NCBI RefSeq assembly: GCF_964340395.1
Contig: NC_135553.1
Span: forward strand, 9,708,501-9,772,500
DNA: 64,000 nt
Direction of reading: 5' to 3'
From: Glandiceps talaboti
Lineage: Eukaryota > Hemichordata > Enteropneusta > Spengelidae
Position 1 is the stretch's first letter. The number at the start of each line of letters is the position of its first letter. The translations under genes were made by a program, and so were the position numbers. The notes under the pieces were generated by a model. The model made no database searches, was not told where the DNA came from, and saw nothing but the letters and a program-made list of their open reading frames with translations. Below are positions 42,176-64,000 of this stretch, piece by piece.

Positions 42176-42423
42176 CAATTAAGTGCTACATCGTGTATAA
42201 TAGCTATATTGCATTCCAACAACGTGCGTAGGAACAGATATATATGCTTTAGCCATCACGGGAGGCATTCGGTTTACATCTGGTTTTTACTAAAAATTAC
42301 TGTTGCACCCGCTCACGTGCGACTGTTTGCTGATGATAGTATGGGGTATCTTGCATGCCAAGATGCCATCGTGACAATCTGGCCAGCGTCAGAATTATGC
42401 TGTATCAGATGTATGGGAATTGC

Positions 42424-43059
<636 letters not shown>

Positions 43060-44404
43060 ACTCAGAGGACTGCAGATAAATAAAAATAGTGAATTGAAAT
43101 CGATATCATTGAATTTACTTGATTTTTACAAATAATAATTAGCCTTGCTAATTATTCCCCGGTTTGGTACACATCATCATAAATGCAAGCTGACGCTCAC
43201 GTGTGTAAAAGTAACATATTGTGTTTTGAGAAGGCGGGGATACACTATATGAAAACAAAACTGAATTATCTCCAAATTTGCATGATTTGTTTAATGACGC
43301 TTTATGTCACGTTGCCTAGAAACGCTGCGGTAACTGTTCCCATTTGTGTTTGTTTAACATCTTCACATTTTAAATGAACATTTCAATTTTCACTGAAAAG
43401 ACAAGTCATATATTTAAAGATATAAAGTTTTATACCAGTGCAGTAAGCGTTAGACAATACTTACATGGTAATGTCACCAGATTGCCCATCTCCGAAAACT
43501 AATACCGCTTTCTTGATCGATAATCAAGTTCGATCGATAAGTGTCTGATTTAATTGATATTACGGTACCTAAACCTAATATAATCTTAACCAATGTGGCA
43601 GCAGTGGGGTGTATGACCGGTGGCAGCTGTGGGATGCCAAAATTAAAAAATAATCCCCTATGTACACTTCTACAGAATACCAAGCGGTGATGACACACTC
43701 AATTTGAGCGAGGGCGCGGTATTATCAATTTCCAGTTTGTAGTCTGCACCCCGTTTCAACCAGTCTTAAAAGTTTTCTTGCAACATAAATTGAAGGCAAT
43801 GGAATACATTTCTATGAATAAAAGACTTCCTTTCCTATATATTGAGATTCCTGTAATACTACGTATATCCTTCGACTATCTATGAGAATCTGAGAAACCT
43901 GCATCCTAGAAACATGACGTCAGAATGGAATTCGTTTTCTGAATTGCAGGTGTATTTTCACAAGCTACTCACCACCTAAGCTTAGAGTAGACAGACTCCA
44001 GTGGAGTTCATGGTAGCCTTTCTCCAAAACATTGTACTTAATTTCTAAAACGGACATCATGGAATGTACTTGGTTACAATACCCTACACATCAAAATTTA
44101 GGGTTTCTTACTGCGATTAAGAGGGGTGGCACCTGCTAATACAGTGAATCACGTGATGTCCATAACACGTCATCCAGTTGCACAGACCCATATGGTGGCA
44201 CATCCCCTAGCTCGTATAAACATCATTTAATCCCCTTCTCTGCTTACAAAAGCAGAGGACGTATTTTTCTAATTCCTTGAGACAGAGAAACCACACACCC
44301 AAATGAAACATAAACGTTACATATATTTCTGTAACCCCTAACAATTACTTCGGGTCAATTCATTGTTGTATATTTCTGTAAACCCTCAGTCTGGTACACT
44401 AATC

Positions 44405-44661
44405 GTCTGTCATCCCTATTGAGAGAGCCTTCAGCAATTACAGGGGGTGGGGGAAAATGTGAACCTTCCGCGATTTCGACGTGCTAAAAGTGGTTTTCCC
44501 TCAAAATCCTTTCTCTAAAATGTGACCTTTCCCGTTCAAATATTTTTGATGGGTTAAAATTCTGTGAGACATGAACAAGGAAACAAGTCTCTGAGCCAAT
44601 GGTAAGGACTTGATCCCACAGTTACAATCACATTGATCATTTTAAATGCATTGCATGTTGC

Positions 44662-44704
<43 letters not shown>

Positions 44705-45165
44705 CACCACCACCACCACCACCACCACCACCACCACCACCATCACCACCACCACCACCACCACCACCACCACCACCACCACCACCACCACAGTATCAGA
44801 CTTGGTGTGAAGGCGCTGCAGTAATACTTGTCTTTTGATATATTTTGGTGCTGAGCATAAGACTAGAACTCCAAAAGACTAGATGAGCACACTCACGACA
44901 TTGTCGGGACTGGGGGACAACATCTCCCCACCACAACATTATCCCCAACCTAACTGTTCCCGGTTTACTCCGAGCTGGAACCGGTGGTAGCGGTGGGGTG
45001 GCAAAAATTAAAAAATAATGCCAATTTAGTCAAATACAATGAGTCAAAGTAAAATGTGACCCTCCCATAATCCATTTTTCTAAATATGGCCCTCCCCCTA
45101 GAGCCGACTTATAAAAACTGACCACCCCCTAACCCCCCTGTAATTACTGAAGGCTCCCTAAGAGA
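44405..45165. repeat. Inverted repeat of about 760 bp enclosing an (ACT)n-(CAC)n array
   Basis: GAGCCTTCAGCAATTACAGG then GGGTGGGGG at 44410 is mirrored by CCCCCTGTAATTACTGAAGG then CTCCCTA at 45135-45165. The loop contains a trinucleotide array (44666-44789). The element has few other matching arm segments, so it is partly decayed. From 43080 to 44400 no gene was recognised. Confidence 0.6.
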
Positions 45166-45204
45166 CCATTAATTCATCGGGGTCAATTCGTTACAGTATA
45201 TTTA

Positions 45205-45700
45205 TGTAAACCCATAGGGAACAGGACGTATGAATGATTTTGTTCTCGCGATTTTCCGGACTCCTATTAAATATAGCTGTCATAACTATTGCTTCCTGTC
45301 ACTGTTTTTTCCTATTTCCTACCTTTTATCAATGTCTTATCAGAGTTGACCAACTTTGCATTAATCAGTAGATTGCTAATCCTGGAACAAACTCACAGAC
45401 TATTGCACAGTGAGTGTAAACATATCCTATCACATTAGTCGGATAAGTAGATGTTTACAGTCACTGTCAGATGTGTTAATTGGGCAATTAGGCCGTCGTG
45501 AGTTTGTTCTATTAATCTACTTATAATGCAAAGCTGGTAAACTCTTATAATACTGCTAAGGTAGGAAATTGGAAAAAAAAAACAGCGAGAGGAAACTATA
45601 GTTACGATGGCAATATTTAAAACTTTAATTTGAAATATAGAGAAAATCACGAGCATAAAATCATTTAATCGACCTGTTTCCTGTGGTAAACCTTTATACA
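45205..45700. mobile_element. Foldback element 3, about 496 bp
   Basis: Arms of about 240 bp: TGTAAACCCATAGGGAACAG, AATGATTTTGTTCTCGCGAT, CTGTCACTGTTTTTTCC and GGAACAAACTCACAG on the left, with complements on the right ending GTAAACC-inverse near 45695. From 45700 to 47770 there is no gene, only a short hairpin at 46068-46153 (CTCACAGAGTCAAAAAAT arms). Confidence 0.8.
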
Positions 45701-47769
45701 CTTATCGTCTTTCATTCTTATATGAATATTAACTCGAGCCACACGTACGCGTCATCCCTACATATTTGATATGTAAATGTCAACATGGGTCACCTTGTCA
45801 TAAGTTCATTTTACTTTATATCCATGCAATTCTCAATTAATACTACAATTAGTTATGTGTCAAGCAGTGTGTGAACTTAAGGGAAAATGACTACTGGTCA
45901 TAAGGACCGACATGTAGCAAATGCTGCTGGTCCTTAAGGAAAACTGCTGGTCCATATTCAATGCAGTTCACATTCACGACCTGTATCTACACCCCCCCCC
46001 CCCATTACAGATTAAATGATTTTGAACTTTAATATGATACAACATATCTAACAATTGAAAATTTCCACTCACAGAGTCAAAAAATACAACTTGGAAGTAA
46101 ACTTGGCAGTAACTTTTGGATTCGCAACCTAGTAATTTTTGACTCTGTGAGAAGAGATTTTCATTTGTAACTATGAACCCAGAGACTATGAATATTCATT
46201 CTCGATTAATCTGTTCCTATAGACTATAGTGGCCTGAGTGGCCTGAGACTGAATGTATTCATTCCATCATAGAAATACAGATCCATAGATTGTAGATATG
46301 AATGAATGAATCAATAAATCTACATTATCTGCAATCTCTAAGAGCTCACAGTCCTCTCCTTACTCTCTGTACGATTCACTAAATTCTGAATCACATAATC
46401 CAAAGTCAGATTCATCGTCTGTGTCAACAACTGATGTAGCTTTCCCACCCTTAGCAAACTTAGACCACAAATTCATCACAAATTCATCATAGCAGAAAGT
46501 TTTGTCGCATAACTATCCCTCTTGAAAACTGTGTATTCGCTTTATTCAATTTCCATCCACACAGTGACACGGAGCGGTTTCGTCTTCCTTCAGTCTTTAC
46601 AAATATGTACTGAAGCCCCCCCCCCCCCCATGAAGCCCTACTCGTACACCCTACCGTGGTGTATTGAGTATCGTCTCTGACTGTTTGTGTAAGAAATCTG
46701 ACCATGATGAAGAGAACTATGGCTAAACATGTCTTACAGTGCGAGTTTTTTTGACGTGGGAGCGTGATGTGTTGACCGTACTGTCCTATGTCATCCACTA
46801 TGTACCCGTGTTTGGCATGATGCAGTATTTTTCCAGATACAACAATGGCAACAAAAATGCAACATTTCTAAGTTTTACGTTGATTACAACATAACAGGAC
46901 ATACATTATCATATGCATCAAATTGAAAGCAATCAGACTACGCATTTCTTTTACTGTTTTTACAAAAAAAAAACTATCGTACTGGAGATATCTCACGAAG
47001 TGTACCTGCCTTCTTTATTAGTTAAAACGCCATTTACAGAGTAGTTTATATGTTTTCCGTCAGTTTGTTTTGATCATGGCCACACACATGGGGAACTCTG
47101 TTTCGTCTTCTTCTTCGGAAGCTCCTTGTCGCCTTCTAAATATCGCCACATACATATAAATACAACGTGGAACTGTCTCAAACACGTTAAAAGTTTCATA
47201 CACTATGTAAAATAGACGCATGCGCTGAATGCGTATGTCTGAATGTCTAAGACGTTCTGATTAGTCAAGACACAAATAATTCGAGAAATTTAGCCAATCA
47301 TGTGTTTGCTAACATTACTTCGAATTCATGTTTACTACGGTAACATCAACATGTAAAAATGGAAAATTAAGCATATTTGTCCAAAAGTCTAATTGTATAT
47401 AATTCCCACGTATCAATTGGTCATTCGTTACTGATAGTAACTGATCCAGATACATTACCAGAAAAATATTTTGTTCTTGAAATGGTAACCAAATTTCGAA
47501 AACTTTCAAATGCCACCTTTTTTGCCAAACATTCCCATAGTGACATATGAGTTCTCAGTGCAGAAATTACCATGGAACTAGTGTACTTTCACAGTTGTAT
47601 TTTCTGGCGTGATAATCCAAACAAGGGTTGCTTCCTGTCTTCCTATTTAGTATCATATCAAAATATTTGTCCAGTGCACCTGTTACTCTTTATTCACACA
47701 GATTCTGCCTCTGTTATTTTTATGACGCATAGTATTAAAGAATATTAAAGTAAAAGCAATTTAACGTGG

Positions 47770-47779
47770 TATATATTTT
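47770..47779 (+). promoter_or_regulatory. TATA box candidate of vWD gene 2
   Basis: TATATATTTT about 100 bp upstream of the start codon, at the same distance as in vWD gene 1. Confidence 0.45.
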
Positions 47780-47875
47780 AGTGATCACTCAGTCCGAAGT
47801 GTCAGCTAGCTAATTCGAGAAGACCATACTGAAAGCATTCTTGCGACAATCCCTGTCAATCGAAGCACTTGAGAG

Positions 47876-59239
<11,364 letters not shown>

Positions 59240-59312
59240 AGGTCATCATGAGAACAAAATCACCTTGAACTTGGTGGACGACGACACTTGGCAACAACGT
59301 AACCAATGAAGA

Positions 59313-59318
59313 AATAAA
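59313..59318 (+). terminator. Likely polyadenylation signal of vWD gene 2
   Basis: AATAAA 74 bp after the stop codon. The 1.6 kb after it (to 60985) shows no gene or clear repeat. Confidence 0.6.
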
Positions 59319-60989
59319 TCAAATATTGCTTTTTTGGCGTGGGATCATTTTGGGGATTTGTTGACATAATTTTAAAGGTGAAAGTGACAATATTCAAAAT
59401 CTATGGTTAATCAAATACAAACATTGGCTTACTCCCATACTATCAGGAGAGCATCGTCATCGCCGAAAACACGGTAAATGTGCAGACGAATATACACACA
59501 ATCTTACTTCGTAAACTTTGAACTTCAGTGCGTGTATGTCTGTCTTTCGTTATTGGATTTGGAGACACTGCGTAAAATGCTATATCATAAGAAATAATTA
59601 TGGCTGGAAATGGAAATTATCAATTTAATTTCCATGGTTTGATTTTTTCAGGGTGATATATTTATTTATTTGTTGATATGGTTATTGCAATTGTGTACCC
59701 TTGTTTAGGTTACCCTTTGAGTGAGTTTCACATGTATTAATTTATTTTTTTCCAAAATCTTTGGTGTCATACGACCTGTGAATTTGTCAAAGTATTAGTG
59801 GGGCATCATGCCGGGTCCATAAGGACTCGTCTCCTTAGTTGAATTGAAATTATATTGTCAAGAATAGCACCTTGAATGCTGCACTGGCCAGGGGGTCTGG
59901 ATTCTGGGCCAAAAGACCACCTGGGTGAGAGGAAAGTACTTTGGCAAGAGCACATTTAATATTTTTTCATGTTCACTTGTCATGTTCAGGACATCCCTTT
60001 TAGAACGACCACAAACATGTAATTGGCGATAAAAGATAGAAACTGGCAAAGGATGTATATGAAAGACAGAAATGAGTCAGTGTTTTATGCGATGAAAATA
60101 AGTCGATTCAAGTGTAAATGAAAACAGAAATAATAATATCAAAAGCTATTTATAGTTCAGAATAGTATACTTACTCACTTTTCTCAAAAACAAACAATTC
60201 AATTCATGGTGATACTGATAGGTGAAATAAAGATGGTTGAATGGTCGGATTCTGTATGTGTCATTAATATAAGAGCATTTGAGGGTTTTGTATGTCATCA
60301 GTTATGCGAAAATAATTTTTTCTTGACAGCCCAACAAACGCCGTCAAGCAGACGTACAGAGGTCACAGAAGCTATTTAGAAATAGTTTAGCTTCTTGGTG
60401 TTTCTCTCATGAGACATTGTGTTTTTGACACAAAAGATAGACAAATTTCAACTCTAGACTAACAATAAGAGAGATACTGCACACACAGCAGGATCCTTTA
60501 CCCAATCACATTGAAAAGTGATAATTCCTATTCTTTCACAGTGCAGTAAACACAGGCTTTTGATGAACACATTACACACGAACTTGACGATTTTACAAAG
60601 TGTAAAGGTTTCAATTGCTTATTTTTCAACAGATGATCAACCTATCAACTTGACTACTTTTACATCCCCAATATGCGCTTTAGCATTTGAAGTCGTCTGA
60701 GTGTGTGTAAAAATGTCATGCTGCATGGGTGAACCAACAAGGCAGTCTCATTTGTATGTCTACTGTGCTCAGAGCAATGGGACTCAAAATTGTTATTTAG
60801 TAAATTGCAAAGTGCAGGGATTTCTATAATTCTAAAAACGGTATTTTCTTGCACTTGATTTGAGGAGAGAGACGGCATCACTATGATGGCTGCTAATGGA
60901 GAGGGTGTGGCAGGTGTGTCACCTTCTCACAGTAAAAACGTTCACATTCGGATTTTCAAGGTCCCCGGCAATCCTTCGGACCCAAATTT

Positions 60990-61243
60990 TCTTCTTCTTC
61001 TTCTTCTTCTTCTTCTTCTTCTTCTTCTTCTTCTTCTTCTTCTTCTTCTTCTTCTTCTTCTTCTTCTTCTTCTTCTTCTTCTTCTTCTTCTTCTTCTTCT
61101 TCTTCTTCTTCTTCTTCTTCTTCTTCTTCTTCTTCTTCTTCTTCTTCTCCTCCTCCTCCTCCTCCTCCTCCTCCTCCTCCTCCTCCTCCTCCTCCTCTTC
61201 TTCTTCTTCTTCTTCTTCTTCTTCTTCTTCTTCTTCTTCTTCC
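60990..61243. repeat. (TTC)n microsatellite with internal (TCC)n
   Basis: About 155 bp of CTT/TTC, about 50 bp of CTC, then about 45 bp of TTC. The LINE begins exactly at its right end. Confidence 0.97.
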
Positions 61244-61429
61244 GCCATCTTGAACGGACGTGTTGAAGTGGAGCTCCGTACAATCCAACGAAATCTAGCT
61301 TGCTGTTGTTCATCCTGTGTTTTTAGCATCCTGTGGATACCGGTAGGACCGTTTATTACCTTCCTGTAAGTTTATTTTTGACACTACTTCCCCCGTTCTT
61401 TCTATTTTGGGTCTTTTTCTTTGGTTGGT

Positions 61430-63064
61430 TTTCGGCTTTAGCCAGTGTAGCGGCTACCTGGCCATCAAGCCAGACACGTGATACATTTGCAGGTCTAACC
61501 AGCAAACATGGTATTAGGTGTGCAACAATTGACGGATTCAGAGTCGAGTCTTATGTAGAGAAAATCGCCGAGATTGTTGGTGCAAGCAATATTATCGCTG
61601 CTTCTCGTGCAAACGGGAGTATCATAGTTTATTTCAAATCAGTTACTTGGGTCGACACCGTATGTATGCATGGACTAACCATTGACGGTTCGTGGGTCAA
61701 CGTTGAACCCGTCGTCAAACCAGCAACGAAAGTAATTCTTTCGGGCGTACCACCCTTTATCCCAAATGATACTTTAAAGGGGGAACTCTCTATTTATGGG
61801 AAAATGGTCAGCGACCTAAAACCTATACCGTTGGGGTGTAGAAAAGACAACTTGAAACACATACAATCTTTTCGCAGACAAATATACATGCTACTACACA
61901 ACAAAGACGAAGTGGAAGGTCATTTCCTCGTCAGACATGAAAACAGGGCATATCGAATCTACATGACAACTGGCGACTTTCGGTGTTACCGTCAAATGTG
62001 GGTTGCCAGGTCACATACAACGAAACTGCCGTCAAAATACAGAAACACCTGTCAACGAAGACAACACACAGCAGAATGAAACCCAAAGCACACGTAATGA
62101 TACCATGAATAACCAAACAGAGACAACAAATGACACAAGCAACACACATACCAACGACGTGACCACAAATACCGATATACAAGACAACACAGATGACACT
62201 CGATCGAACAACAATAACAAAACTACCAATGACAATACCGATAAACAGGTACACACAGGTGATCAATTGCAACGTGTAAATACTGATACAGACACTCAAG
62301 AAAACACAGATGTAACCATGATGGAGGACAACAACACAACACGAACAATCGACGTTCGTGGTAACGATACAAATGAAAATATCAATACACCAACAGAAAA
62401 CACAGACAAAGTAACCAATGGCAACGGCAACATATCAAATGATACACACACCGTTAAAGACTGTAATAAAAGTGACGCACAAAAAACAGACGACTCTGTT
62501 TCATCCGTTGAAGAGAGGGTACGAACCCCTCCTTCCCCCTTCCCCTCTCCACCCTCTCTCCCTTCCTCCTTCTGTGAATCTTCAACCTCCTCATCCTCTC
62601 AGTCTCAACCTCTCTCCCTTGAACTATCTGATTCTTCGATTCCTGGAGCGTCAGAGCTTTTCCCCAATACTGACATTACAATAGGCGACTCACAAGACCT
62701 GTTTTCTCCTATTCAATCATGTACCAACCCAATAAACGAAGAAAATGCACAAGAAGAAGATGATACAGAATCAGTTATGTCTGACATGTCTGAATTCTCC
62801 CAAATAGGCGATCAAAGCCAACAATACACTTTACCAGCAGATTCAATCAGAGAATTCCTCAACGATGTAATGTACTCAAAAAAAATCGTTGAGAGAAGTG
62901 TGGACTTCTGTCCCGATCTAAAAAAATTAATCCACAGTCTGAAAAACTACCGTAATAACGAACAAATATCCAAATCACAGAAAGCTAGAATCTATAAAAT
63001 AAAAGCAAAGTTAATCAAACATCTGAAAGTGACTAGTTTCACTACAAAAGGTTCATCCTCCTGA
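61430..63064 (+). pseudogene. LINE ORF1, frameshifted in its zinc knuckle
   Basis: RNA-binding ORF1 protein of the retrotransposon. The first frame (open from 61333, no ATG near its start) carries KVILSGVPPFIPNDTLKGEL, IPLGCR, SFRRQIYMLL, FLVRHENRAYRIY and TTGDFRCYR, the conserved Tx1 ORF1 core. At about 62006 the frame must shift: the CCHC knuckle begins FRCYR in one frame and continues GHIQRNCRQ in the next, with four extra bases (CAAA) between the expected codons. The second frame (to 63064) is a long polar Asn/Thr-rich stretch, a Ser/Pro region, an acidic SVMSDMSEF segment and a basic C-terminus. The missing ATG and the shift suggest this copy is dead, unless sequencing error is to blame. 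Confidence 0.75.
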
Positions 63065-63090
63065 GCTCTCTTACCACTTCTATACATATC

Positions 63091-64000
63091 ATGGTTATAC
63101 ACCACATCATCACATTTCTCATCACAATCATGGTTAGTCTAACTTGCACAACATTCAATGTACGAGGAGGCCGCGACTCACTCAAACGATATCAGATCTT
63201 TGCCTACCTCAAGAATAACCATGAGAGCGATTTTCACTTCCTACAGGAAACTCACACTATACCTGTCGACGAACCGTCTTGGCGTATTGCATGGAGAGGA
63301 CAGTGTGTTTTTTCTCACGCAAATACTAATACTGCTGGCGTTGCAATTCTTTTCTCTCCCAAAAGAAATATAAATATTCTGTCAACAAAAAATATCGTCA
63401 ATGGAAGACTTCTACATGCTCATGTCAAAGTCAATGATAATTCTTTTCACATTATTAACCTATATGCACCAAATGACGGAAATGAAAGGTTATATGTCCT
63501 TCAAAAATTAAAACAACTTTTAAATGAGTTAAATAACGACCCCATCATCCTTGGAGGTGACTTTAACTGCACCGTAAACCCTGGAATAGACCGCTCGAGT
63601 AAGAAAGAGCCGGATACTCGCACTTCTCTTTGCCTTGATAAATTAACACACAGATTTAAATTAGTGGATGCGTGGCGATATCACCAAGGCAACACAAGAC
63701 AGTACACTTGGCATAAAAGCGATAACACAACAGCTGCAAGAATTGATAGAATTTACATATCAAAACATCTCTCTACCCGCATACACACCGCTGACATTTT
63801 CACTGGAGCACAAGCCTTCTCAGACCACTCCATTGTGAAAATCAAAATCTCTCTCACAAAAGTTCAAAACACTTCTCCCGTCTGGTATATGAATACCGAC
63901 CTACTTGACGACGCTTACTACTGCGACCTCATCCGTGACTTTTGGACACAGTGGCAGAATACAAAAACAGAATTTACGAAAATACAACACTGGTGGGACA
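63091..64000 (+). CDS. LINE ORF2, endonuclease domain (continues past right edge)
   Basis: N-terminal apurinic/apyrimidinic-type endonuclease of the retrotransposon polyprotein, which nicks the target DNA. Open from ATG 63091, with ATG 63130 as alternative, to the window end with no stop. From 63130 the catalytic motifs are in order: TFNVRGG (Asn10), FLQETHT (Glu40), LYAPND, ILGGDFNCTV, YTWHKSDNTTAARIDRIYIS and AFSDHSIV. All key Asn, Glu, Asp and SDH residues are present, so this part looks intact although ORF1 is broken. The reverse transcriptase would follow to the right. Confidence 0.88.
   Translation, partial: MVIHHIITFLITIMVSLTCTTFNVRGGRDSLKRYQIFAYLKNNHESDFHFLQETHTIPVDEPSWRIAWRGQCVFSHANTNTAGVAILFSPKRNINILSTKNIVNGRLLHAHVKVNDNSFHIINLYAPNDGNERLYVLQKLKQLLNELNNDPIILGGDFNCTVNPGIDRSSKKEPDTRTSLCLDKLTHRFKLVDAWRYHQGNTRQYTWHKSDNTTAARIDRIYISKHLSTRIHTADIFTGAQAFSDHSIVKIKISLTKVQNTSPVWYMNTDLLDDAYYCDLIRDFWTQWQNTKTEFTKIQHWWD

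Larger units (their letters stand above)
61244..64000 (+). mobile_element. Tx1-type LINE (non-LTR retrotransposon), 5' part
   Basis: It starts CGCCATCTTGAACGGACG directly after (TTC)n. After about 190 bp of leader comes an ORF1 with the central domain and CCHC knuckle of Tx1-group elements, then an ORF2 with an apurinic-type endonuclease. ORF1 and ORF2 are separate and 26 bp apart. The reverse transcriptase and 3' end lie beyond the window. Tx1-group LINEs include lineages that insert at set sequences, including microsatellites; the position here fits a (TTC)n-targeting lineage. Confidence 0.85.

Noticed and set aside
43950-44016. Alternative terminal exon for vWD gene 1 (acceptor TTCTGAATTGCAG, reading Cys then 20 residues to a stop)
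   Set aside because: In phase and with a fair acceptor, but 9.5 kb away and without the Thr-rich look of the gene 2 tail. The 35237 site is closer and followed by AATAAA. Kept only as an alternative.
60883-61369. Open frames of 110-157 codons in all phases (poly-Leu, poly-Phe, poly-Glu, poly-Lys, poly-Arg)
   Set aside because: Translation of the (TTC)n microsatellite on both strands.

Overview
The window is nuclear DNA of an invertebrate animal. It has spliced genes with GT-AG introns, secreted multidomain proteins, AATAAA signals, and very many microsatellites, inverted-repeat elements and small DNA transposons. The gene set (a tolloid-like astacin, vanin/biotinidase-like amidohydrolases, single von Willebrand D-domain proteins and a Tx1-type LINE) fits a marine deuterostome such as an amphioxus best. 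That assignment is inference; no species-diagnostic sequence was seen.

Layout. (1) 1-11784, minus strand: the 5' seven coding exons of a BMP1/tolloid-like metalloproteinase (signal peptide, propeptide, astacin domain, start of CUB1), running off the left edge. Its introns hold at least seven inverted-repeat elements or small DNA transposons. (2) 13209-21231, plus strand: two tandem two-exon genes of the vanin/biotinidase family, both with an intact Glu-Lys-Cys triad and the same phase-0 intron. They are separated by a 44-bp minisatellite. (3) 21300-30240: no gene recognised; mostly tandem repeats and foldback elements. (4) 30347-35243 and 47876-59239, plus strand: two paralogous secreted proteins, each with a signal peptide, a short basic segment, a roughly 99-residue domain I cannot name, and one vWD domain. 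Exon phases match throughout and two exons have identical lengths (297 and 293 bp). (5) Between them lies a repeat-rich tract with a block at about 37.1-41.7 kb that looks like a decayed minus-strand LTR element. (6) The long intron of the second vWD gene carries a 2.5-kb pentamer satellite that runs right up to a splice acceptor. (7) 60990-64000: a Tx1-type LINE starting exactly at the end of a (TTC)n tract, with a frameshifted ORF1 and an ORF2 open to the window edge.

How the genes relate. All five host genes predict extracellular proteins, but nothing in the sequence shows that they act together. The two vanin-like genes and the two vWD genes are each tandem duplicates. The most original signals are the vWD gene pair with its unnamed domain, the splice acceptors abutting microsatellite DNA, the apparent (TTC)n-targeted LINE, and the dense collection of inverted-repeat elements. 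All exon models were read by eye from splice consensus, reading phase and family similarity, without transcripts or database searches.
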